DNA of 64,000 bases from Chitinophaga sancti (GTDB lineage: Bacteria; Bacteroidota; Bacteroidia; Chitinophagales; Chitinophagaceae): NCBI RefSeq assembly GCF_034424315.1, contig NZ_CP139972.1, forward strand, positions 2,542,001 through 2,606,000. Direction: 5' to 3'. Each line of letters opens with the position of its first letter. Within the stretch, counting starts at the first letter, position 1. The position numbers and the translations under genes are program-made. This document shows positions 36,901 to 43,246 of this stretch, in pieces. The notes below the pieces were generated by a model that was given only the letters and a program-made list of their open reading frames with translations, made no database searches and was not told the DNA's origin.

Positions 36901-37218
36901 GGTCGTTTGCCCCAGGTTCAGAAATACCCCGGTGGCAGTTTTGGTAGCGTAACCGGTAAAAGATACGACTACAGTGTAAGGTCCGCCCACACGCAGGTTG
37001 GGTACAAGAAAGCTGCCATCTGATTTGGTGATCAGGCCTTTGTTGATACCCGCGTCAGACCAGGTTACCTGTACAGTAGCACCGGGCAGGGCTTCTCCTT
37101 TTTCGGTTTTTACAACACCACTCAGACTAGCTGTTGTAACCTGGGCAAACACACTACTAAATGTAATACAGGTGATGAATAAGCTCAGAAAGAGCCTGTT
37201 TAGATTTGGTTGATACAT
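33994..37218 (-). CDS. Oar-like TonB-dependent receptor
   Basis: Outer-membrane receptor of the Oar/OmpA-related group, 1,074 residues from ATG 37216-37218 (an ATG 11 codons earlier is less likely as it precedes the signal peptide). Seen: signal peptide ending SSVFAQ; a carboxypeptidase-regulatory-like domain (about 28-115, LSGVVKTEKGEALPGATVQV); plug with LSEVVVSGRSTIFND and the GFTGAGVNTVTKSGSNKFSG motif typical of Oar proteins; a long barrel ending LRYIF. There is no SusD partner, so it probably binds a protein, peptide or siderophore rather than importing glycan by the SusCD mechanism. Monocistronic. Confidence 0.92.
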   Translation of the reverse strand: MYQPNLNRLFLSLFITCITFSSVFAQVTTASLSGVVKTEKGEALPGATVQVTWSDAGINKGLITKSDGSFLVPNLRVGGPYTVVVSFTGYATKTATGVFLNLGQTTALDLRLSEAAGTLSEVVVSGRSTIFNDQRTGASTNISSTQIRQLPTISRSADDYLRLTPSASPTYNGISFAGRNGQYNNFSLDGAVFNNPFGLDAPTPGGQTNAQPISIDAIDQIQINIAPYDVTQSGFTGAGVNTVTKSGSNKFSGTVYAFYRNDALSGNKIDGQKFKVPTLESFQAGFSLGGAIKKNKLFYFINFESEQRKDEASAYVAQTADNAGDITTSRVLAADLQSVSNLLSSKYGYNTGPYEHYNLKRSNYKWLAKIDWVINNKHSLAFTYNGLDGSQEKTAHPNAINRRGPDAITLQFRNSGYEMVNKLHSFGLELKSNFNDTYANKFRAVYTIFRDNRNPFSSPFPALNITKYGVPYIVAGYEPFSINNVLNQDALQLTNNFNIILPKHTITVGASYEQFKFGNSFNLTGFGFTLFSGVDINNFLTTAAAGGYDGNVSYARNRAAADQWTWYYLTVGQASAYAQDEWNPVSNFKLTYGVRFDKALYYPSKASYKSPNINADGTFAGTFVEGSPTVPNTDNLTLFDEDGNPVKNGPGQTIDNTRMPGGKILVSPRLGFNWDINGDKSVQLRGGTGLFTGRFPFVWVGNQIGNPFTGYYDVTARNFKWPQIWRSNVGLDYKLSGGTILTGDLSYSKDLNSMMVRDYGLGTPTGVLKSGTGDTREVYQASDKGNTATYVFTNTKIGYSFNASFQAQQTFGRGYFLMFGYNYLVAKDASSISAEISGDAFDRNPVLGNANKAKESHSLYGNTHRFTLAGIKKFEYSQGKYATTISFFSNWTSGNRYSYVYGGDVNNDGSAANDLLYIPTQSEISKMNFATLTDANGNVQDAAAQGAALERFIQQDKYLSAHRGQYSGKYDGMTPWFSQLDLRLLQDFNFKGKEHTSTVQVSLDIVNLGNLISSKWGLRKYASTTGYYQPLAYTGKDTDGKAIYQFDPGQTQTFTTSPDLPSRWQMQLGLRYIF

Positions 37219-37317
37219 TTTATGATATTGGTGTTTATGGCTAACCTTCAAAGAACTGGTACAGAATCGGTCTTCTCAAACAATATAATTTACAAAATAA
37301 TATAAAAACTACAAAAT

Positions 37318-37879
37318 TTCATAAATCTTTTAGATCCTGCCAAGATCATCCCGGAAGAATCTGTACCTGTACAAAGGATCGGCACACTTACGCTGATCCG
37401 CACCCCTAACAACTACTTGCAGAAACAGGACAAGTTACTTTTGCATTAGGTATGCCCGTGCCTGATGAATGAAGGAAAACCTGCTGATGCAAATCCCAAA
37501 CATTATGAAAGCATCGTGAAAGAACCGGATGTAAAATTCTCTGCGGCGCTGAGCATGGCGCATACCATTAAAGACAGTGTAAAGACCAGGCAAATTGCAA
37601 TTCTTGCTGCTGCTGGTGTGAATGCTACAAGCCTGAAGGCGGTAAAAAAACAATTGACAAAAGCAGGAGCTGTAGTAGAAATTATTGCGCCGAGACAGGA
37701 ACATTGCTTTCGATGCAGATGCAGCGCCTGTATTAAAGGCGACCTATTTTGAGCAGAAAACCGCTATGAAGGATGACCTGATCATCAGTGGCAATGCGGA
37801 AATACCGGCAGATCAGTTTATAAAAGCAGTACAACAACATCGCTTCCGGGATCGGGAAGTGGCGGGAAAGATAGCATGA
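37318..37879 (+). pseudogene. katE: Remnant of a large-subunit KatE-type catalase (C-terminal part)
   Basis: Three consecutive pieces, each in a different frame, spell the C-terminal third of a clade-2 catalase. Piece 1 (from about 37321): LLDPAKIIPEESVPVQRIG, then TLTLIRTPNNY; a one-base loss near 37416 shifts to AETGQVTFALGMPVPDE; another shift near 37463 gives MNEGKPADANPKHYESIVKE, then AHTIKDSVKTRQIAILAA and VVEIIAPRQ (the GATase1-like C-domain); a further shift near 37690 gives TIAFDADAAPVLKATYF, then FIKAVQQHRFRDREVAGKI. The heme domain is absent and no 5' part is found before 37318, where the receptor gene's promoter region begins. Not functional. Confidence 0.85.
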
Positions 37880-37913
37880 GCTACCTGCTCCGGGCTGAGG
37901 GCAGCTGTAATAG

Positions 37914-37954
37914 AAATGCCCTTATGGTCAATCCCCCTGGCCATAAGGGCATTT
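37914..37954. terminator. Strong bidirectional hairpin between two gene remnants
   Basis: AAATGCCCTTATGG ... CCATAAGGGCATTT, 14 perfect pairs, 13-nt loop, between the catalase remnant (plus) and the PrpD remnant (minus). It looks like the terminator that once served the intact convergent genes. Confidence 0.7.
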
Positions 37955-38024
37955 GATCTATAAGGGTACATTCAATCGGGTAACCGATAGCCGTTGCCGT
38001 AAGGCAATCCCGGCCAGGACGCCA

Positions 38025-38354
38025 TTATATATTATCACGGGGATAGCAGGTTGCATGTTTGCCCAGGTAATTGTCCATAAAGGCAGCATACCGTACCAAT
38101 AATGTACACAACTGTGCAGCCTGATCCACACTTGTATTCCCCAAAACAGGTATATCGACGGATCCCGAGGTCTGTAAAAACCCTGGCTGCCTGAACATTT
38201 TTTCCACAGTTAGCGCCTTAATAGCGTACAACATTGAGCCTGCCGCATCCAACAAGTGTTTCTTCAATTGCGCTATGGCACCGGGTTTCAGATCTTCGTA
38301 AGAAAACGTAAAGGCAAACCACACAATACGCCCGGTAATATTATTTACTGACAT
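38025..38354 (-). pseudogene. N-terminal remnant of an MmgE/PrpD-family protein
   Basis: About 109 codons from ATG 38352-38354 (or 38384 with ten more). The text TGRIVWFAFTFSYEDLKPG, then QLKKHLLDAAGSMLYAI, PVLGNTSVDQAAQLCTLLVR, and YAAFMDNYLGKHATCYPRDNI follows the start of MmgE/PrpD (2-methylcitrate dehydratase-like) proteins, in which FMDN-LGK-ATCHPSDNI is conserved. These proteins have about 450 residues; here TAA at 38025 ends the frame right after DNI, and a shifted frame continues with NGVLAGIALRQRLSV before the similarity fades. So the gene is truncated to about a quarter. The family call is from pattern memory. Confidence 0.6.
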
Positions 38355-38476
38355 ATTATGTGGAATCTGTACAATCCCCACCAATTAGCATGCCTATTGC
38401 TGTGAGTTCCCTATTAAAATGGACGACTCTATAACGATAACACCACCACATAACTTATAGACGTCAGCTATTAGGA

Positions 38477-38507
38477 TTGGCAAAACGATAAGTAATATCT
38501 ACATTTA
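38477..38507 (+). promoter_or_regulatory. Candidate promoter of the stressosome operon
   Basis: TTGG (38477-38480), 19 bp, TACATTTA (38500-38507): one mismatch to TAnnTTTG and a partial -33. It ends 17 bp before ATG 38525. Confidence 0.45.
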
Positions 38508-38524
38508 ATTTCTAAATATCAACA

Positions 38525-39391
38525 ATGGGAATAGACACAGCAAAGCTGCTGCAAAAAAAGCAGAAAAGGATCCTGGAAAACTGGATGACCTCACAGCTTT
38601 CCAACATTAGCCTCAGAGAAGACCTGATGAGCAACGATGACCTGAGAGAGCAATCAACAGAATTTTTAGACACACTTTTAAAAGTATTGAATGAGAAAAA
38701 CCTCAGTAATGTAGAATCTTCCGAATTTGAACCTGTCCACGAATTGTTGGCTGGCATATCTCTTTCCCGTGCCAAACAAGGCTTTACGCCTGCCGAAACC
38801 GGCGTTTACATTTTCAGCTTAAAGGAAGCATTGCTAGCATCATTACAGGCTGATATAAAAGATGATCCGTTCGCCCTGGTCGATGCAGTAATTAAGATCA
38901 GCAAACTGATGGACTATCTATGCGTCATTGCTTTTGAAACGTTTATCAAAGGAAGAGAAGAAGTAATCCTGCGTCAGACAGATGAAATTGCAGAAATTTC
39001 TACCCCTGTAATCCGCGTATGGGACGGCATTCTCGCCCTGCCCATTATCGGTACCCTTGATAGTTCACGTACCCAGGTAGTGATGGAAAACCTGCTGCAG
39101 GAAATCGTAATAAGCGGCAGCACCATTGCCATTCTCGATATCTCCGGTGTAGCTGCTGTAGACTCACTGGTAGCGCAACACCTGATTAAAACAGTGGCTG
39201 CTACCCGCCTGATGGGTGCTGAATGCATCATCAGTGGCATCCGCCCCGAGATCGCGCAAACGGTTGTTCACTTAGGGATTGACCTCTCCAATATCGTTAC
39301 AAAAGCGACCCTGGCAAGTGCATTAAAACATGCATTCGGCATGCTGAAATTGAATGTAAAGAAAATAGAAAACGTTAAATCAGGATTATAA
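38525..39391 (+). CDS. Stressosome sensor RsbR (RsbRD-type N-domain plus STAS)
   Basis: 288 residues. Residues 1-150 form a helical RsbRD-type sensing domain (LLQKKQKRILENWMTSQL). The C-terminal STAS domain (about 165-285) keeps both regulatory sites of B. subtilis RsbRA: VDSLVAQHL, where Ser214 replaces Thr171, and GIRPEIAQTVVHLGI, where Thr246 matches Thr205. In known stressosomes RsbR and RsbS build the large cytoplasmic complex that traps RsbT until stress. First gene of a six-gene operon; followed by rsbS 3 bp later. Confidence 0.93.
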   Translation: MGIDTAKLLQKKQKRILENWMTSQLSNISLREDLMSNDDLREQSTEFLDTLLKVLNEKNLSNVESSEFEPVHELLAGISLSRAKQGFTPAETGVYIFSLKEALLASLQADIKDDPFALVDAVIKISKLMDYLCVIAFETFIKGREEVILRQTDEIAEISTPVIRVWDGILALPIIGTLDSSRTQVVMENLLQEIVISGSTIAILDISGVAAVDSLVAQHLIKTVAATRLMGAECIISGIRPEIAQTVVHLGIDLSNIVTKATLASALKHAFGMLKLNVKKIENVKSGL

Positions 39392-39394
39392 TAT

Positions 39395-39796
39395 ATGGAT
39401 CGTATTCCTATTCTGCGAATGGGTAACCTTCTCCTGGTGACTATACAGATAGACCTTTACGACAGGTTAGCTACCAATCTGGAAACAGACCTGGTACAAA
39501 TGGTCAATAAAACAGAAGCAAAAGGTGTATTAATAGATATATCCGCATTATCCATCGTCGATTCTTTTATGGGTCGTATCCTCGGCAACATCGGCTCCAT
39601 GTCTAAGATCATGGATGCTGAAACCGTTGTAGTAGGTATGCAGCCCGCGGTCGCCATTACTCTGATAGAACTTGGACTGGAGCTAAAAGGCGTATATACG
39701 GCTTTAAATGTGGAAAGAGGTATGGAATTGTTAAAAGAAAAAATAGGCAATTATGATGAGGACCTAAGCGACGAAGATGAAGATAGTACTGAGTAA
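39395..39796 (+). CDS. Stressosome scaffold RsbS (single STAS domain)
   Basis: 133 residues, one STAS domain (IPILRMGNLLLVTIQIDLYD, then LIDISALSIVDSFMGRILG). Ser57 within VDSFMGR matches Ser59 of B. subtilis RsbS, the residue phosphorylated by RsbT to let RsbT leave the complex. The tail (about 118-133) is very acidic (DEDLSDEDEDSTE) and overlaps the rsbT start by 20 bp, so the two are coupled. The acidic extension is longer than in the short classical protein and could be a docking tail. Confidence 0.92.
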   Translation: MDRIPILRMGNLLLVTIQIDLYDRLATNLETDLVQMVNKTEAKGVLIDISALSIVDSFMGRILGNIGSMSKIMDAETVVVGMQPAVAITLIELGLELKGVYTALNVERGMELLKEKIGNYDEDLSDEDEDSTE

Positions 39797-40190
39797 AGAC
39801 CGCATGACCATTGAAAGAGAACAGGATGTAGTTCCTTTCAGGAATCGTGTGAAGGAGTATGCTGTGAAAATTGGAATGAGCCTTGTAAATCAGACCAAAC
39901 TGATCACAGCAGCCAGTGAGCTGGTACGTAATATGCTGAAGTATGCCAATGGTGGCGTCGTGCTCATAGAAGTACTCAGCCAGGGCAGGGATAGTGGTAT
40001 CCGCCTGGTCTTTACAGACAAAGGACCGGGTATCAAAGATATTCCCGAGGCCATGAAAGATGGCTTCTCTACCGGCAAAAGCCTGGGAATCGGCCTTCCC
40101 GGTACCAGGCGGCTGGTCAATGAATTTGATATTAAAAGCACAGTGGGCGAAGGTACCACTGTTTCAATTATTAAGTGGAAGAATGGATAA
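39777..40190 (+). CDS. Switch kinase RsbT (HATPase)
   Basis: 137 residues of the GHKL/HATPase_c_2 type. Seen: N-box SELVRNMLKYANGG, G1 box DKGPGIKDIPEAM and G2 box GLPGTRRLVNEFDIKS, with the GIGLPG loop complete, so it should bind ATP. In stressosomes it phosphorylates RsbS and RsbR and, once released, activates the downstream output protein. Start overlaps rsbS by 20 bp; end overlaps the next gene by 8 bp. Confidence 0.93.
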   Translation: MKIVLSKDRMTIEREQDVVPFRNRVKEYAVKIGMSLVNQTKLITAASELVRNMLKYANGGVVLIEVLSQGRDSGIRLVFTDKGPGIKDIPEAMKDGFSTGKSLGIGLPGTRRLVNEFDIKSTVGEGTTVSIIKWKNG

Positions 40191-41193
40191 TCACATACAT
40201 CTGGCGCTCAACGCATCTGACAGGAGCTATTTCGCCATTCTGAAAAAAGAAGTTCATGCCATGGCGGTAGCAGGTGGCCTTCCCGAAAAGCGGATTGCAG
40301 AACTCGATATTATCGTAGCAGAAATAGTTACCAATCTTGTCAAACATGCGGGCGGCGGCCAGGTACTTGCTAAACTCATCGAAGAAAACGGCAAACAAGG
40401 CATAGAATTAATCAGTATAGACAATGGCCCGGGTATGACAGATGTAACCCGTATGGTTGCAGACGGCGTATCTACCAAAAACACACTGGGGAATGGACTG
40501 GGAGCTATAAAAAGGCTCTCTGATGTGTTCCAGATCTACTCCATGAAGAACTGGGGTACTGTCATCCTGGTCAGGGTATTTGATAAAACATCCACCGCTA
40601 AAAAATTTAAGACAGAAATCAGATCCGTTATCATTCCTAAACCAGGTGAAACAGAAAGCGGTGACGATTTTTATTCTATCGTAGACAAAGATTACGTCAA
40701 ATTGTTTCTGGGAGACGGTCTCGGCCATGGACCCGAAGCAGCCAAAGCCATGCAGGCAGCTGGAAATGCGTTCATGGAATGCCCGCATACCGACCCTGTA
40801 GATATCATCAGGTATATAAATTTGGCTGTAAAACGTACCCGGGGTATGGTAGGCACCGTTGCCGTATTTGATCTCGCTTCTAAAAAATGGAGAATCTGTG
40901 GAGTGGGCAATATAATCACCAAAGTGCTTAGCCCCGGCAACAGTAAAAGCTACCTCACCTACAATGGTATTATTGGGTTGAATGTTCCAAACACCCTTAG
41001 TGCACAGGAAATACCCCACGAAGACGGACAATACATCCTGATGAGTAGTGACGGGCTTAAAACGAGATGGGATACTTCCAGGTATACCTCCATCATGCGG
41101 TACGATCTTTCGATTCTATGTGCTTCACTCATTAAAGACTTTGCCCGCCTCACCGACGATATGTCTGCTGTGGCCTGTAAAATAAATCTCTAA
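40183..41193 (+). CDS. HATPase-SpoIIE phosphatase fusion (RsbX/RsbT-like)
   Basis: 336 residues from ATG 40183-40185, 8 bp inside the rsbT end; the frame is open to 40060, but that region is rsbT in another frame. N-terminal 135 residues: a second HATPase with N-box AEIVTNLVKHAGGG, SIDNGPGMTDV and GNGLGAIKRLSD. C-terminal half: SpoIIE/PP2C phosphatase with FLGDGLGHGPEAAKAM (metal Asp), RGMVGTVAVFD and YILMSSDGLKTRWD. In B. subtilis a phosphatase alone (RsbX) resets RsbS/RsbR; here kinase-like and phosphatase modules share one chain, possibly to reset and modulate the switch. Four bases separate it from the histidine kinase gene. Confidence 0.92.
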   Translation: MDNHIHLALNASDRSYFAILKKEVHAMAVAGGLPEKRIAELDIIVAEIVTNLVKHAGGGQVLAKLIEENGKQGIELISIDNGPGMTDVTRMVADGVSTKNTLGNGLGAIKRLSDVFQIYSMKNWGTVILVRVFDKTSTAKKFKTEIRSVIIPKPGETESGDDFYSIVDKDYVKLFLGDGLGHGPEAAKAMQAAGNAFMECPHTDPVDIIRYINLAVKRTRGMVGTVAVFDLASKKWRICGVGNIITKVLSPGNSKSYLTYNGIIGLNVPNTLSAQEIPHEDGQYILMSSDGLKTRWDTSRYTSIMRYDLSILCASLIKDFARLTDDMSAVACKINL

Positions 41194-41197
41194 TCTC

Positions 41198-42826
41198 ATG
41201 CACGAACTTGCCCGGGTGACCCTTGAGAACGAAATGGATCTCATACTTGCGCATAAACGCTCTATGAAACTGGCAGAACTGGCCGGCCTCTCGCTCTCTG
41301 CACAAACTACTTTTGCTACTGCCGTTTCCGAAGTATCAAGAAACGCTATCGATAGTGGTAAAGGTGGCTGCCTCATTCTCAGTGTGGAGAGTGACATGCG
41401 GGATAAGTACATCGTAGCCGGCCTGAAAAATGAACTGCCCGATAAAACCAATACCCGGGAAGGTCTTGAACACGCTAAAAAACTCGTCAATAAATATAAA
41501 GTATCGACTGACGGTTCCATCGAACTGTTCTATAACATCTCTCCCGCCTTCCGTATCGATATACAAAAGCTGGACGAATGGCGAAGCCTCTTCCGCAACG
41601 AACCTCCCATCTCTCCATACGAGGAACTGAAAAGGAAGAATGAACAGCTCCAGGAACTGTCAGAAAGAGTGAAGAAAAGCGAGGACCAGTATAAGGTGCT
41701 CACCAATTCTCTCCCACTCATGATCTTTAGTCTCGACGATCAGGGTCAGCTGCTCTATGCCAACGAATGGCTGTTGCAATACGCTGGTCATAACCTGAAC
41801 AGCCTTAACAACAGCAAATGGAAAAACGTAGTACATGAGGAAGATTACCATTCCTTCTGCCTGCTCTTACAGAACAATATTACAAAAGGAGCCACGACCA
41901 TTAAGATCCAGGTCAGATTGCTGAACAAAAACAGCGGAGATTACCTCTGGCACCAGATCTCCCTCACGCCACTCAATACTGAAAAAGAAGAAAGCAATAC
42001 CCGCATCGGGTACATGGTTGATATTCATGCACAAAAAACAATAGAAGAAACCCTGAAGGATAATTACGAACTGAAACAGGCAGAAAAGAAACTAAAAGAC
42101 AATCAACGAATACTGGAACAGTATATTGAAGAACTGAACCGCAGTAACCTGGAATTACAACAGTTTGCCTTCGTTGCTTCTCATGACCTGCAGGAACCGG
42201 TACGTAAACTCCTTTTCTATAGTGACTACCTGCTTAGTAAATACCAGTCTTCCTTTGATGAGAAAAGCCTGCATTTTCTGAATAGCATACAGGGCGCCAG
42301 CCGCAGAATGCGCTACCTGATCCAGGACCTCCTGCTCTTTTCACAGATCAACAAAGAACAGATTCAATTCCAGGAAGTTGACCTGAATACAGTTGCCAGC
42401 GACGCCTGCCAGGACCTGGAAATGGTTATCGAAGAAAAGAAAGCAGCCGTACACATCCGGGAATTACCCAGGCTTTACTGCGATGAACGAATGATGCGCC
42501 AGCTCTTTGGTAATATTATCAGCAATTCACTGAAATATAGTAAGGAAGCCCAGGCGCCTGAAGTCAGCATCTCGTACAAACAGGAAAACGGGCATATAGA
42601 GCTTATTTTCAAAGATAATGGAATAGGATTTGATGAGAAATATCTACCGAAGATGTTCACGCTCTTTCAGCGTTTACATACCCGCCAGGCATATGAAGGC
42701 ACAGGATTGGGCCTGGCCATCTGCAGAAAAATTGTAGAAATGCACCAGGGGAAAATATGGGCGACTTCAGAAGAAGGAATAGGTGCTACTTTTTTCGTTT
42801 CTTTGCCGGCACACCCGGTTATTTAA
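41198..42826 (+). CDS. PAS sensor histidine kinase with degenerate RsbT-like N-domain
   Basis: 542 residues, cytoplasmic (no membrane segment). Residues 1-125 resemble an RsbT-type HATPase: SAQTTFATAVSEVSRNAIDSG keeps the N-box, but the G boxes are lost (AGLKNELPDK), so it probably no longer binds ATP. Then a coiled coil (about 145-170), a PAS domain (about 170-285, SLPLMIFSLDDQGQLLYAN), a second coiled coil, HisKA with FAFVASHDLQEPVRKL (His at about 330) and a complete HATPase (GNIISNSLKYS, FKDNGIGFDEKY, GTGLGLAICRKIVEMHQG). The RsbT-like part suggests docking to the stressosome. Response regulator gene follows 12 bp later. Confidence 0.92.
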   Translation: MHELARVTLENEMDLILAHKRSMKLAELAGLSLSAQTTFATAVSEVSRNAIDSGKGGCLILSVESDMRDKYIVAGLKNELPDKTNTREGLEHAKKLVNKYKVSTDGSIELFYNISPAFRIDIQKLDEWRSLFRNEPPISPYEELKRKNEQLQELSERVKKSEDQYKVLTNSLPLMIFSLDDQGQLLYANEWLLQYAGHNLNSLNNSKWKNVVHEEDYHSFCLLLQNNITKGATTIKIQVRLLNKNSGDYLWHQISLTPLNTEKEESNTRIGYMVDIHAQKTIEETLKDNYELKQAEKKLKDNQRILEQYIEELNRSNLELQQFAFVASHDLQEPVRKLLFYSDYLLSKYQSSFDEKSLHFLNSIQGASRRMRYLIQDLLLFSQINKEQIQFQEVDLNTVASDACQDLEMVIEEKKAAVHIRELPRLYCDERMMRQLFGNIISNSLKYSKEAQAPEVSISYKQENGHIELIFKDNGIGFDEKYLPKMFTLFQRLHTRQAYEGTGLGLAICRKIVEMHQGKIWATSEEGIGATFFVSLPAHPVI

Positions 42827-42838
42827 TAATTTTGCCTT

Positions 42839-43246
42839 ATGAAATGTGGTAAGATTCTGGTTATTGACGACGATAATGAAGACATGGTAATTATCAGAGA
42901 AGCCATGGAAATGATTAATGCTGAAAATGTAATGCTCTTTGCCGAAAACGGCGAAAAAGCACTTCATTTACTGGACACACGCTTTAGCTCAGATCATATC
43001 GTACCCTGCCTGATCGTTCTCGATCTGAACATGCCAAAAATGAATGGCACACAAACACTTGAAAATCTAAAAGCAGATGATCGCTTCAGAAATATTCCTG
43101 TGATTATTTATTCTACTTCTATCAATCCTTTTGAACAGGCAAAGTGTGTATCGCTGGGTGCACATGCCTATATCACCAAACCTGTATCTCTCAAAGAAAG
43201 CCTGGAGACAGCCCAGGTATTCCTGAATTTCTGCACGACAGATTAA
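42839..43246 (+). CDS. Single-domain response regulator
   Basis: 135 residues, only a REC domain. Acidic pocket DDDNED near residue 10-15, phospho-acceptor Asp in VLDLNMPKMNG (about residue 61), Thr/Ser in YSTS (about 91) and Lys in TKPVS (about 114). No output domain, so it passes on the signal by protein contact, as Rcp1/CheY-type regulators do. Last gene of the stressosome operon. Its stop codon (43244-43246) directly abuts the stop of the convergent GH127 gene, leaving no room for a terminator between them. Confidence 0.93.
   Translation: MKCGKILVIDDDNEDMVIIREAMEMINAENVMLFAENGEKALHLLDTRFSSDHIVPCLIVLDLNMPKMNGTQTLENLKADDRFRNIPVIIYSTSINPFEQAKCVSLGAHAYITKPVSLKESLETAQVFLNFCTTD

Noticed and set aside
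40060..40182. N-terminal extension of the ATPase-phosphatase gene to 40060
   Set aside because: It would overlap rsbT by 131 bp in another frame, and the HATPase domain starts directly at ATG 40183.
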